Part shown: positions 53,990 through 62,622 of the stretch, piece after piece
Layout: each line of letters begins with the position of its first letter
Position numbering within the stretch: position 1 is the first letter of the stretch
From: Flectobacillus major DSM 103
GTDB lineage: Bacteria; Bacteroidota; Bacteroidia; Cytophagales; Spirosomataceae
DNA length: 64,000 nt
Direction of reading: 5' to 3'
Assembly: GCF_000427405.1 (NCBI RefSeq)
Contig: NZ_KE386491.1
Coordinates: forward strand, 5,363,047-5,427,046
Program-made: the position numbers and the translations under genes
Notes under the pieces: generated by a model
What the model was told of the DNA's origin: nothing
The model's database searches: none
Seen by the model: the letters and a program-made list of their open reading frames with translations, nothing else

Positions 53990-54020
53990 AAGGTCTCATT
54001 TAATTATGAGGCCTTTTTTG
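53990..54020 (+). terminator. Terminator after rpsT
   Basis: AAGGTCTCAT pairs with ATGAGGCCTT (one mismatch or G-U) and a run of T follows. Confidence 0.85.
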
Positions 54021-54342
54021 TTGTATTAAAAATAATACACTAATTTAGGATATACTCCTTGATATTCAAGTGTATCAAAGGAATGCCTAATTATGTAAGG
54101 GTGCAGAATGGTATGGTATTTTTAGACTAATTAATTACCTAGTAGTAGACGAATGAAGGAGAATTTTAGGTATCAGATATTTGACTGATTGTGTAAAAAT
54201 GGAGCAAATAACTATTTGAGCGATATTCAAAAATCCCTAATCTGATATAAAGTCTAAACTTTCGTACATGATTAATTAATGATTAAATTCCGAAGCCAAG
54301 CTTATTTTGTACGATTACTTATGTCTTATAATTAATACAGCC
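54021..54342. other. 320-base spacer before radC
   Basis: AT-rich; I see no gene, no repeat and no promoter that fits the consensus well. Confidence 0.3.
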
Positions 54343-55044
54343 ATGAGCTTATATTCTACAGAACACCTCAATATCAAAGAATGGGCAGAAGAAGATCGCC
54401 CACGTGAAAAACTCTTACTCAAAGGAAAGGCAGCCCTTTCCGATGCCGAATTACTTGGTATTCTCATTGCTTCGGGTATTCAAAAACTTACAGCCGTAGA
54501 TATTGGTAAAATTATTCTACAGAGTGTCGATGGCGACCTTAATCGACTGGCTCGGCTAACGGTAAAAGATTTGGCCAAATTTAAAGGAATAGGAGATGCC
54601 AAGGCTATTACTATTGTAAGTGCTTTGGAGCTTGGTCGAAGACGAAAAGAAGCTGAAATACCCGAACGCCCACGCATTACTTGCTCAAAAGACTGCTATG
54701 AAGTCCTAAAACCCTATTTAATGGATTTGCCCCATGAAGAATTCTGGGTTATATTACTGAATCGAGGCAATCAGGTATTGCGTTGTGAACGCATTAGCAG
54801 CGGAGGGGTTTCGGGTACGGTAGCCGACCCCAAAATGATTTTTAAAGCTGCTCTTGAGTATTTAGCCAGTGCTATCATCTTGTCGCACAATCATCCTTCG
54901 GGCAATCTGACACCAAGTCAAGCCGACAAAGATTTGACGAAAAAAATGCGAGAGGCAGGACGTTTTTTGGAGATACCTGTACTCGATCATTTAATTTTTA
55001 CGGATAAAAAATACCTGAGCTTTGCCGATGAAGGTTTGATATAA
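54343..55044 (+). CDS. radC: RadC-family JAB/MPN+ domain protein
   Basis: The 233-residue protein (ATG at 54343, MSLYSTEHLNIKEWAEEDRP) has an N-terminal UPF0758/HhH segment (LAKFKGIGDAKAITIVSALELG near 70-91) and a C-terminal JAMM metalloprotease-like domain whose metal motif reads LSHNHPSGNLTPSQAD (near 180-195). Despite its name a DNA repair role is doubtful; the molecular activity is not established. It ends in a strong terminator. Confidence 0.92.
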   Translation: MSLYSTEHLNIKEWAEEDRPREKLLLKGKAALSDAELLGILIASGIQKLTAVDIGKIILQSVDGDLNRLARLTVKDLAKFKGIGDAKAITIVSALELGRRRKEAEIPERPRITCSKDCYEVLKPYLMDLPHEEFWVILLNRGNQVLRCERISSGGVSGTVADPKMIFKAALEYLASAIILSHNHPSGNLTPSQADKDLTKKMREAGRFLEIPVLDHLIFTDKKYLSFADEGLI

Positions 55045-55083
55045 AAAAAGGCGGTTGTCTTCTTGAAGATAACTGCCTTTTTT
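55045..55083 (+). terminator. Terminator after radC
   Basis: An AAAAAGGC...GTCTTC arm pairs with GAAGAT...GCCTTTTT (few mismatches), flanked by A and T runs, so it may work on both strands. Confidence 0.8.
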
Positions 55084-55150
55084 ATGAGTAGAATTAAAAA
55101 GCTACGAAATAAATAGTTTAGACCACCAAGAGCCTAGCTATTTTTCATGC

Positions 55151-55249
55151 TTATTTACCTCTTTCGTTATAGATATTTTGCAATTTAGTGCCAACAATTG
55201 CAGCTAATACGAAAAGAACTGTAAAAAATAATGCTCCTGAAACGCCCAT
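55151..55249 (-). CDS. Putative 32-residue membrane mini-protein
   Basis: A minus-strand ATG at 55249 opens a 32-codon frame: MGVSGALFFTVLFVLAAIVG, then TKLQNIYNERGK and a stop. It is one membrane helix with a short basic, charged tail. A full TATCTTTG -7 box lies 51 bases upstream, which supports transcription. I do not recognise a family; similar tiny membrane subunits occur in respiratory complexes, but no such genes are adjacent. Confidence 0.45.
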   Translation of the reverse strand: MGVSGALFFTVLFVLAAIVGTKLQNIYNERGK

Positions 55250-55299
55250 TGTATTGGTATTTTAGATTTAAAATATTGAATTGTCGAATATTGATGCCA

Positions 55300-55307
55300 C
55301 AAAGATA
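55300..55307 (-). promoter_or_regulatory. Candidate -7 box of the 32-residue mini-gene
   Basis: On the minus strand it reads TATCTTTG, a perfect Bacteroidota -7 match. No TTG is found at the right distance upstream. Confidence 0.4.
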
Positions 55308-55364
55308 AAATTCAAAAGCGAAAACTACATACTTTGTGTGCTAAACTTTGGATAGTTCTTGATT

Positions 55365-56486
55365 TTATAACACACCTTTGGTAGAAGGTAGGTTATCCAA
55401 GTCTTTGATATCTCTTTTTACAGCCATTTTAATAGCCTTGGCAAAAGCCTTGAATATCGCCTCAATTTTGTGGTGTTCGTTATCGGCATCGGCTTTAATA
55501 TTCAAGTTGCATTTAGCAGTATCTGTAAACGATTTGAAGAAATGGAAAAACATTTCGGTAGGCATTTCTCCAATTTTCTCACGGTTAAATTTGGCATCCC
55601 ATACCATCCAATTTCTTCCAGAAAAATCAATAGCTGCATGCACAAGAGCTTCGTCCATAGGTAAAAGGAAATAGCCGTAACGAGTTATTCCTTTTTTATC
55701 GCCCAAAGCTTTCCAATACGCTTCACCTAATGCCAAAGCCGTATCTTCGATAGTATGGTGCTCGTCGATATGTAAATCGCCCTGTACTTTTACGGTAAGG
55801 TCTGCACCCGAGTGTTTGGCTAGTTGGTCGAGCATGTGGTCAAAAAAGCCCAAGCCTGTTTCTATATTCGACTTACCTTTACCGTCCAAATTCAATTCTA
55901 CCAAGATTTGGGTTTCTTTGGTATTTCTTTCTACAGTAGCTTTGCGTTCGGGCAAGCGAAGAAATTCATAAATTACATCCCAATCGTTTGTTTCTAAAAC
56001 TGTTGCGTTTTGTAATGCTTCATCTGCTACGGCATTTTCGCCCATATAAATAGCTTTTGCTCCCAAATTAATAGCCAACTGAATATCGGTATGGCGGTCG
56101 CCAAGTACGAACGAATTTTTGAGGTCATATTTCGATTCATCAAAATATGCGGTAAGCATTCCCGTTCTAGGCTTGCGAGTAGGTGCGTTTTCGTGTTCAA
56201 AAGAGCGGTCGATATGCACTTGAGCAAAGAGGATATTTTCGCCTTCAAGGGTTTGCATCATTTTGTTATGAGCAGGCCAAAAAGTATCTTCAGGGAAAGA
56301 CTCAGTCCCGAGGCCGTCTTGGTTGGTAACCATGACCAATTCGTAATCAGATTCTTCGGCTATTTTACGGAGGTTAGAGATAGCTTTAGGCAAAAAGGCT
56401 AGTTTTTCTAAAGAATCTACTTGAAAATCAACAGGAGGTTCTTGGATAATGGTTCCGTCTCGGTCGATAAATAAAACTTTTTTCAT
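55365..56486 (-). CDS. hisB: Bifunctional histidinol-phosphatase / imidazoleglycerol-phosphate dehydratase
   Basis: The 373-residue protein (ATG at 56486; the frame continues 23 codons upstream) joins two histidine-pathway enzymes. The N-terminal HAD phosphatase (about 1-170) has [18 protein letters not shown] and [11 protein letters not shown]. The C-terminal IGPD domain (about 180-373) has [31 protein letters not shown] and the final [14 protein letters not shown] metal site. The fused form is typical of gamma-proteobacteria and Bacteroidota. The rest of the his genes are outside the window. Confidence 0.95.
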   Translation of the reverse strand: MKKVLFIDRDGTIIQEPPVDFQVDSLEKLAFLPKAISNLRKIAEESDYELVMVTNQDGLGTESFPEDTFWPAHNKMMQTLEGENILFAQVHIDRSFEHENAPTRKPRTGMLTAYFDESKYDLKNSFVLGDRHTDIQLAINLGAKAIYMGENAVADEALQNATVLETNDWDVIYEFLRLPERKATVERNTKETQILVELNLDGKGKSNIETGLGFFDHMLDQLAKHSGADLTVKVQGDLHIDEHHTIEDTALALGEAYWKALGDKKGITRYGYFLLPMDEALVHAAIDFSGRNWMVWDAKFNREKIGEMPTEMFFHFFKSFTDTAKCNLNIKADADNEHHKIEAIFKAFAKAIKMAVKRDIKDLDNLPSTKGVL

Positions 56487-56830
56487 TGCGTTTTGTGATT
56501 GCGTCCTTGCGTAGCAAATTTTAGCGGGAAAAGCACAATAGTTGTTACTACCCAAATCGTTAGAATCACAAAGTTAGTGTTCGGTAGGTTGTATTTTATT
56601 ATTTTTTCCAAAATTGATACAGATTTTCGATTTTTAAGGCCAAAACAGGATTTATTAAAGAACTTCCTGTAAGCAAAGAATTCATTTAATAAGATATTAT
56701 CCAACTTTGCGGTATAATTCGGGGAGAGGTTGTATTTTTGAGCCAAAATATTGAGTCATGCAGTTTTCTCGCCTAGTATGCTGTATAACACGAGGCAATT
56801 AAGACAAAAAGGTTAATCAAAAGAATAGAT
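56487..56830. other. 344-base spacer between divergent hisB and DUF937-OmpA genes
   Basis: No credible gene. It holds a minus-strand TAACTTTG (56569-56576) that may serve hisB, and a plus-strand promoter candidate listed separately. Confidence 0.35.
56707..56740 (+). promoter_or_regulatory. Promoter candidate of the DUF937-OmpA gene
   Basis: TTG (56707-56709) and TATTTTTG (56733-56740) are separated by 23 bases, slightly longer than usual, about 90 bases before the ATG. Confidence 0.35.
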
Positions 56831-58201
56831 ATGAATTTAATAGTAGAGTTGAAAGAGCTATTGGGAGGTGAAGTAAGTCAGAAAGCAGCCTTCATAGTTG
56901 GAGAAAAAGAAGACAAAGTAAAGTTGGCTCTTGAAGGGCTTGTTCCTACAATTATTGGGGGTGTAATGAAGAGGGCTTCAAATGAAGCAGGTGCAACTAC
57001 CCTCATGAATGCCATTCAAAAAGGCAATCATGACGGAAGTATTTTAACGCAGTTACCTAGTTTTTTACAGGATAAAGAAAGTTTTACGGTTTTGACAGAC
57101 AAAGGACACAGCTTGGTAAGTATGCTTTTGCCTGATAAAAAAAGTTCTATTGCTACTTTGATTTCGCAGTATGCAGGTGTTAGAAACTCGTCGGCTACTT
57201 CATTATTGGCATTTGCTATGCCTGTTGTGATTGGGCGTTTTGGCAAAATTGTAGCTATTCAAGGTGCCGACAAAGTGGCACTGGCCAATGCTGTATTGGA
57301 TTTGAAGAGTAGTTTAATCGGTGAAACCCCTGAAAAGCTACAAGTACGCATGATTGATGTGTTGGGGTTGAGCGTTTTTATGAGCCAAGAAATCAAGCCA
57401 ATACAATTTGCTTCGGCGGCTCCTATCAAATCGCAGTCGATTCAAGCACCTGCCGCTCCAAAGCCTATTGAAGATAACTATGTGACATATTCAAATAAAG
57501 ATTATGATAATGCTTCAAGAGAACGAGAACCTATGCCAAAATGGGTGATTCCTGCTGCATTAATTGCTGTGGTGTTGGGTGGTTTGGGCTATTTTTTGTT
57601 GAATTATGATTGGAAATCGGCTTTTGGTAATTCCGACGAGGCTAGTGATAGCTTGCAAGTAGAGCAGGTAACAGGAGCTCAGATAGATACTACGGCTTTA
57701 CCCAAAGACACTACCTTGTCGAAAGTTGATTCTACTTCAATTCCTGAAATCAAGCCTGTCAATATTACATTGCCCAATGGACAAGCTTTGGATGTGATTT
57801 CGGGGTCTTTTTCTGATAGATTCACCAAATATTTGAGCGATTCAAGTGCAAAAGCATCACAATTGTTTACACTCGATAACGTAAATTTTGAAGGAAATAC
57901 TTCAACTCTTGTTGCTGGTGGCGATAAAACTGTTCAGGACTTAGTAAAAATTATGACGGCTTATCCACGTGTTCAAATTAAGTTGATTGGTCATACCGAC
58001 AACACGGGCGATACGCTTCAAAGCAAAAAATTGTCACTGAAAAGAGCATTTGCTGTAAGAAATTTGTTGGTAGCAGGTGGTATTAGTGCTATCCGTATAG
58101 ATTTTGATGGTAAAGGACCATTTGTTCCGTTGACAAGCAATGCTACAGAAGAAGGCAAAGCTAGAAATAGAAGAATTGAAATAAAAGTGGTACGAAAATA
58201 G
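56831..58201 (+). CDS. DUF937 / transmembrane / OmpA-like protein
   Basis: The 456-residue protein has three parts: an N-terminal DUF937 helical domain (residues 1-180, with LVPTIIGGVMKRASNEAG near 36), a linker with one membrane helix (about 238-257, PKWVIPAALIAVVLGGLGYF), and a C-terminal OmpA peptidoglycan-binding domain (KLIGHTDNTGD near 387, closing NRRIEIKV). The order implies a cytosolic DUF937 head and a periplasmic OmpA end. The function is unknown; DUF937 domains occur alone in other bacteria. A repeat element follows the gene. Confidence 0.85.
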   Translation: MNLIVELKELLGGEVSQKAAFIVGEKEDKVKLALEGLVPTIIGGVMKRASNEAGATTLMNAIQKGNHDGSILTQLPSFLQDKESFTVLTDKGHSLVSMLLPDKKSSIATLISQYAGVRNSSATSLLAFAMPVVIGRFGKIVAIQGADKVALANAVLDLKSSLIGETPEKLQVRMIDVLGLSVFMSQEIKPIQFASAAPIKSQSIQAPAAPKPIEDNYVTYSNKDYDNASREREPMPKWVIPAALIAVVLGGLGYFLLNYDWKSAFGNSDEASDSLQVEQVTGAQIDTTALPKDTTLSKVDSTSIPEIKPVNITLPNGQALDVISGSFSDRFTKYLSDSSAKASQLFTLDNVNFEGNTSTLVAGGDKTVQDLVKIMTAYPRVQIKLIGHTDNTGDTLQSKKLSLKRAFAVRNLLVAGGISAIRIDFDGKGPFVPLTSNATEEGKARNRRIEIKVVRK

Positions 58202-58390
58202 ATACCAGTGTTAACATAAGCATGTAGTATCCCGAGCTTAGTGAATTGTGATTGAGCAATTAATCTTATATGTTGCAGCAATAGAGACGTAATATTTTGT
58301 GTCTAAAAATGAGTCCTCCCGAATTTTAGATAATATTAAAAGAGATCTCCTATTGATGTTTGTTGGGATTCACGAGATAAACCATAGTGC

Positions 58391-58428
58391 TTTTCCCAAT
58401 AGGGTGCGATTGTACCCTATTGGGAAAA
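58391..58428. repeat. 15-bp hairpin inside copy D
   Basis: TTTTCCCAATAGGGT (58391-58405) pairs perfectly with 58414-58428 around GCGATTGT. A related hairpin with the same GGGTGCGATTG core occurs in copy A (11945-11972). Confidence 0.75.
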
Positions 58429-58477
58429 AAAATACGCAAATCTTAGGTATTTATTGACTATTAATCAAAAAAGGCGA

Positions 58478-58527
58478 GATTTTCATCTGTAGAGATGCAA
58501 TACATTGCATCTCTACAGATGAAAATC
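58478..58527. repeat. 50-base palindrome inside copy D
   Basis: Two perfect 24-base arms around a 2-base centre; the core GTAGAGATGCAAT resembles the GTAGAGACGCAAT palindromes that are scattered through many Bacteroidota and cyanobacterial genomes. A degenerate copy lies at 58273-58300 and another near 44093-44120. Confidence 0.8.
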
Positions 58528-58621
58528 ATATTCAACAATAATCACGCATTCGCTCAATCACAATTCACTAAATTAGGGACTATTAATATTTATGTTAAAT
58601 TTAAAAATTTATATACACTAT

Positions 58622-60127
58622 TTATCGTAATGCTGTTCTATTGGTTTTCCATTGGCTTTTGGCTATGGCGGTACCAGTACTTGAAGTAGATTTCACCTCT
58701 TTTTTGTTATTGACCAAATACCCTGCTAAAGCGGCTGCAATAATCTCTTCGTCGGCATCAGGAAGGCTATCCAATACTTCAGGAGTATAGTAAAGGCTGA
58801 TAAAACGTGTATCGAAATTACCAGAAAGGAAAGCTTCGTGCTGTAGCACAAATTTACAGAAAGGTAAGGTTGTTTGGATACCCGATATTTTGTATTCGTC
58901 AATGGCACGAATCATTTTATCGATAGCCTCTTGGCGATCTTTGCCATAAGTAATAAGTTTGGCAATCATTGGGTCATAATAAATAGGAATAGCCATACCT
59001 TGTTCCATTCCATCATCTACTCTCACCCCATTACCTTGTGGCCTTACATAAGTATGCAAAGTACCAACATCGGGTAAGAAGTTATTGCGAGGGTCTTCGG
59101 CACAAACACGACACTCTACTGCATGGCCATGAATTTGTAAATCCTCTTGCTTAAACGAAATCGGGTGTCCCTCAGCTATGCGAATCATCTCTTTTACTAA
59201 ATCTACACCAGTGATAAGTTCAGTAACAGGGTGTTCAACTTGCAAACGGGTATTCATTTCTAGGAAATAAAAGTCCAATTTTTCATCTACAATAAACTCG
59301 ACCGTACCAGCTCCATAATAGTTACAAGCACGAGCTACGTTTACGGCACATTGCCCCATTGCTTCACGGATTTCGGGTGTTAATACAGCCGAGGGGGCTT
59401 CTTCAACTACCTTTTGGTGACGACGTTGTACCGAGCATTCACGCTCGAATAAATGAACGATATTGCCATGTTTGTCGCCCAATACCTGAATTTCGATATG
59501 TTTTGGCGAAGTAATGTATTTTTCAACAAATACCGCTCCATTCCCAAAAGATGTAATTGCTTCAGAAACGGCACGGTCCATTTGTTCGTCAAATTCCTCT
59601 TCATTCTCAACAACCCTCATACCTTTTCCACCACCACCTGCCGATGCTTTGATTAAAACAGGATAGCCAATTTCTTTTGATTTTTGCTTGGCTACCTCAC
59701 GGTCGGTAACGGCATCTGGTGTACCTGGCACCATCGGAATATTGTATTTGGCTACCGTGTGTTTCGACGAGAGTTTGTCGCCCATCACCTCGATACTTTC
59801 GGGCGAAGGGCCAATAAATAGTAAGCCAGCATCAGTGACTTTTTTACAAAAGGCTGCATTTTCAGACAAAAAACCATAGCCAGGGTGAATAGCATCGACG
59901 TTGAGGTCTTTACAAATCTGAATAATTTTGTCGCCTAACAAATAAGATTGATTGGAAGGAGGAGGTCCAACACATACGGCTTCATCGGCAAATTTTACGT
60001 GTGGAGCCAGTCTGTCAGCTTCCGAGTAAATAGCTACAGTTTTGATACCCATTTCACGTGCTGTTCTCATAACACGCAAAGCTATTTCGCCACGATTGGC
60101 TACTAGGAGTTTATGGATTTTTCTCAT
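58622..60127 (-). CDS. accC: Acetyl-CoA carboxylase biotin carboxylase subunit
   Basis: AccC carboxylates biotin on BCCP using ATP and bicarbonate, the first step of fatty acid synthesis. The 501-residue ATP-grasp enzyme starts MRKIHKLLVANRGEIALRVM and has KASAGGGGKGMRVV (near 159), ERECSVQRRHQKVVEEAPSA (near 228) and EMNTRLQVEHPVTE (near 290). About 45 residues extend past the usual AccC end, with a low-complexity tail. accB does not lie next to it. It could instead serve a propionyl/methylcrotonyl carboxylase, but the sequence fits AccC well. Confidence 0.9.
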   Translation of the reverse strand: MRKIHKLLVANRGEIALRVMRTAREMGIKTVAIYSEADRLAPHVKFADEAVCVGPPPSNQSYLLGDKIIQICKDLNVDAIHPGYGFLSENAAFCKKVTDAGLLFIGPSPESIEVMGDKLSSKHTVAKYNIPMVPGTPDAVTDREVAKQKSKEIGYPVLIKASAGGGGKGMRVVENEEEFDEQMDRAVSEAITSFGNGAVFVEKYITSPKHIEIQVLGDKHGNIVHLFERECSVQRRHQKVVEEAPSAVLTPEIREAMGQCAVNVARACNYYGAGTVEFIVDEKLDFYFLEMNTRLQVEHPVTELITGVDLVKEMIRIAEGHPISFKQEDLQIHGHAVECRVCAEDPRNNFLPDVGTLHTYVRPQGNGVRVDDGMEQGMAIPIYYDPMIAKLITYGKDRQEAIDKMIRAIDEYKISGIQTTLPFCKFVLQHEAFLSGNFDTRFISLYYTPEVLDSLPDADEEIIAAALAGYLVNNKKEVKSTSSTGTAIAKSQWKTNRTALR

Positions 60128-60186
60128 TAATTATTGGTTTCTTCGATTTTGTTTTGTGAAAAAATTAAATACTTAATTGATGAGTG

Positions 60187-60194
60187 CAAAGTTA
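60187..60194 (-). promoter_or_regulatory. Candidate -7 box of accC
   Basis: On the minus strand TAACTTTG followed by CAC, a perfect -7 match, 60 bases upstream of the accC ATG. No TTG at the usual distance. Confidence 0.45.
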
Positions 60195-60280
60195 AAATGT
60201 TAAATAATTGATTATCATACTAATAAATACAATTAAATACCTAAACTTGCACGATTACTTAATATATTGATAGAAAATAA

Positions 60281-60637
60281 CTAGCGATTTTTGTTAAAAA
60301 TAGCTTTCATCGTTTCTGACATAGCAATTAGGTCATGAATTTTGTTTCTAGCCAAACGCATAACATGAATGTCGTTTTGATGACTAACCTCAAGGTCGAA
60401 GTACCGCCACAAATAAATCATATCGTTGATATGATTGGGAAAATCTTGTATATAATACATCACAAACTGTTTTTCCTGTGCTTGTGCTGTAAAAATAATC
60501 AAATACAAATCTTCGTCTTTGAGAATAGCCTTGAGTTGACTTTTAGAAAACTCTCTTGGCATTTCATTATTATCGACTAAAAAATCGATGATAAAACCTT
60601 GGTCGTGACACACAAATAGGTTTGTTGTTAAGCCCAT
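60281..60637 (-). CDS. Hypothetical cytosolic protein
   Basis: The 118-residue protein has no signal peptide, membrane helix or motif that I recognise. Mixed alpha/beta pattern; a MYYIQDFPNHINDMIYLWRYF stretch in the middle is rich in aromatic residues. It lies 153 bases upstream of accC on the same strand and may be co-transcribed. Codon use is like that of its neighbours, so it is probably a real gene. Confidence 0.55.
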   Translation of the reverse strand: MGLTTNLFVCHDQGFIIDFLVDNNEMPREFSKSQLKAILKDEDLYLIIFTAQAQEKQFVMYYIQDFPNHINDMIYLWRYFDLEVSHQNDIHVMRLARNKIHDLIAMSETMKAIFNKNR

Positions 60638-60825
60638 AATTCATTTTGTATTTTTCTAAGAAGTAGATAACTTGAAATCTTACAATTGAATAAAAGTACG
60701 CCAAAATCTAATTTTTATACAAGTTATAAAACGATTCTTAAATTATACATTTAGCGTAAAAACTTCTTGAAATATTGCAAGCAATAGGCAAAAGTAGACT
60801 TGTTATTCTTTGTTTAGTGCAATAT

Positions 60826-60856
60826 TTGGCAGATACAAAATAATACCTTAACTTTG
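60826..60856 (+). promoter_or_regulatory. Promoter of the serine palmitoyltransferase gene
   Basis: TTG (60826-60828), 20 bases, TAACTTTG (60849-60856): an ideal Bacteroidota promoter, 110 bases before the GTG start. It sits in the 329-base spacer 60638-60966, which shows nothing else. Confidence 0.7.
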
Positions 60857-60966
60857 AGATTATTTTAAGATTTTCATGGCAAGATTACTTTATCAAGTTT
60901 GATGAAAAACAATAAATGCTGTGAAGATTTTTGGCATTATTCATAAATCTAAAACAAAGATATAAA

Positions 60967-62235
60967 GTGGATATTTTTGAGAAAGTCGTTAACAACATGG
61001 GGCCGCTTGGTTCTTACCACAAGATTGGTCACCACTATTTTTCATTTCCTAAGTTGACAGGAGAACTAGGACCTTATATGAATTTCAATGGCAAGCGTAT
61101 GCTTAACTGGTCGTTGAATAACTATTTAGGCTTAGCCAATCATCCAGAGGTTCGTGAGGCCGACGCTCAAGCAAGTGCTGACTACGGTTTGGCGTATCCA
61201 ATGGGTGCAAGAATGATGTCGGGTAACTCTGATTTACACGAAGAGTTTGAGCGTCAATTGGCCGAATTTGTAGGAAAAGAAGATGCCTTTTTATTGAACT
61301 ATGGGTATCAAGGGGTTATGTCAATTATCGAATGTATGGTTGACCACCGCGATGTCATTGTTTATGATGCCGAATGTCATGCTTGTTTGATTGATGGTAT
61401 TCGTTTGCACAAAGCCAAAATGGGAACTTATTACAAGTTTAACCATAATGATATGGCTTCGTTACGCAAAAACTTGGAGCGTGCTACTAAAAAAGTAGCC
61501 GAAACGGGTGGTGGTATCTTAGTTATTACTGAAGGCGTTTTTGGTATGTCGGGCAAAGTAGGTTCGTTGGACGAAATCGTGGCAATGAAGCAAGATTTTA
61601 ATTTTAGAATCTTGGTTGACGATGCTCATGGATTTGGTACAATGGGGGCTAATGGCCGTGGAGTACACGAACACCTTAATTGTATTGAAGGTATTGATTT
61701 ATACTTCTCTACTTTTGCCAAATCAATGGCTGCTATTGGTGCATTTGTAGCTGCTCCAAAAGAAATTATCATGTTTTTGAAATACAATATGCGTTCACAA
61801 ACTTATGCTAAGGCTCTTCCTATGCCTTATGTAATTGGTGGAATGAAGCGTTTGGAATTGATTAAAAAACACCCTGAATTGCGTGAAAAATTGTGGGAAA
61901 ATGTACGTGCCTTACAAGATGGATTCCGTAAAAGAGGTTTTGATATTGGAGACACCACTTCGCCAGTAACACCAGTGTTTTTACATGGTGAATATGATGT
62001 TCTTATTGCTACTTCATTAATTAGAGATTTACGTGAAAATATGGGTATATTCTGCTCTATCGTGGTTTATCCAGTAGTTCCAAAAGGACAAATCATGTTG
62101 CGTATCATTCCTACAGCGTCACATTCACTTGAAGATGTAGAGTATACAATGGACCAGTTTGAGGTTATCCAAAAGCGTTTAGCTGAAGGGGTTTATAAAG
62201 CTCAAGCTGAAGAATATAAAGCTGTATTAGCATAA
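60967..62235 (+). CDS. spt: Serine palmitoyltransferase-type alpha-oxoamine synthase
   Basis: The enzyme joins serine and a fatty acyl-CoA or acyl-ACP to make 3-ketodihydrosphingosine, the first step of sphingolipid synthesis. The start is a GTG at 60967 (MDIFEKVVNNMGPLG), which fits the conserved family N-terminus; the frame upstream begins at a TTG and is unlikely. The 422 residues carry NNYLGLANHPEVREAD, the DDAHGFGTMG block (Asp and His near PLP) and the PLP lysine in TFAKSMAAIGAF (near 241). The sequence is closer to Bacteroidota SPT than to KBL or BioF. Sphingolipids are a hallmark of this phylum. Confidence 0.88.
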   Translation: MDIFEKVVNNMGPLGSYHKIGHHYFSFPKLTGELGPYMNFNGKRMLNWSLNNYLGLANHPEVREADAQASADYGLAYPMGARMMSGNSDLHEEFERQLAEFVGKEDAFLLNYGYQGVMSIIECMVDHRDVIVYDAECHACLIDGIRLHKAKMGTYYKFNHNDMASLRKNLERATKKVAETGGGILVITEGVFGMSGKVGSLDEIVAMKQDFNFRILVDDAHGFGTMGANGRGVHEHLNCIEGIDLYFSTFAKSMAAIGAFVAAPKEIIMFLKYNMRSQTYAKALPMPYVIGGMKRLELIKKHPELREKLWENVRALQDGFRKRGFDIGDTTSPVTPVFLHGEYDVLIATSLIRDLRENMGIFCSIVVYPVVPKGQIMLRIIPTASHSLEDVEYTMDQFEVIQKRLAEGVYKAQAEEYKAVLA

Positions 62236-62282
62236 TTTTAATACGTTTTTGTGCTATTTCCTTCTTTTTTTCTAAAAAGAAT

Positions 62283-62312
62283 TTGCAACATCTTGGAAAT
62301 TGACTATATTTC
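62283..62312 (+). promoter_or_regulatory. Promoter candidate of the H1-like gene
   Basis: TTG (62283-62285), 19 bases, TATATTTC (62305-62312), one base off the -7 consensus; 74 bases before the ATG. Confidence 0.45.
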
Positions 62313-62385
62313 GGCTGTAAAAAATGCGTACAGGACTCGTATGAGCCATTTTAACCATTTATCCAACCTAAATCCAATTACAAAT

Positions 62386-62565
62386 ATGAGCAGATTCTCA
62401 GAAGTAAAAGACTTGATTTTGTCCTTAGAGGGTGACTTTGAAAAATTCTATGAAAAAGGAAATCAAGCAGCAGGAACTCGTGTAAGAGGTGGTATGCAAG
62501 CATTAAAAACTTTGGCACAAGAAATTCGTACTGAAGTTCAGAACTTGAAAAACGAAACTAAATAA
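62386..62565 (+). CDS. Histone H1-like mini-protein
   Basis: The ATG at 62386 gives a 59-residue helical protein (MSRFSEVKDLILSLEGDFEK, then FYEKGNQAAGTRVRGGMQAL and a Lys/Glu-rich helix) that matches the small proteins annotated as histone H1-like in Bacteroidota. The frame extends 45 codons upstream over the promoter, so the short start is preferred. DNA binding is assumed from the family name only; the protein is less basic than true H1. It is followed by a strong terminator and is likely abundant. Confidence 0.8.
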   Translation: MSRFSEVKDLILSLEGDFEKFYEKGNQAAGTRVRGGMQALKTLAQEIRTEVQNLKNETK

Positions 62566-62576
62566 TTTTTTAAGTC

Positions 62577-62610
62577 AAAAAAAAGGCTAGAGATATTCTA
62601 GCCTTTTTTT
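62577..62610. terminator. Terminator after the H1-like gene
   Basis: AAAAAGGCTAGA and TTCTAGCCTTTTT pair around a short loop with A and T runs on both sides. It can serve both this gene and the converging MaoC gene. Confidence 0.85.
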
Positions 62611-62622
62611 ATGCTTTATTGC

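Larger units (their letters stand above)
58212..58597. repeat. MITE-like interspersed repeat, copy D, with terminal inverted repeats
   Basis: The 386-base spacer element has imperfect inverted repeats at its ends (58212-58257 and 58552-58597); the inner 20 bases (TTAGTGAATTGTGATTGAGC) are perfect. Inside are the TGAGTCCTCCCGAATTTTAG block (58311-58330) shared with copies A-C, a 15-bp hairpin and a 50-base palindrome. It codes for nothing. I see no clear target duplication. Confidence 0.65.

Noticed and set aside
56483-56746. 87-codon minus-strand frame upstream of hisB
   Set aside because: It overlaps the hisB start, has no family resemblance and covers promoter-like sites on both strands.
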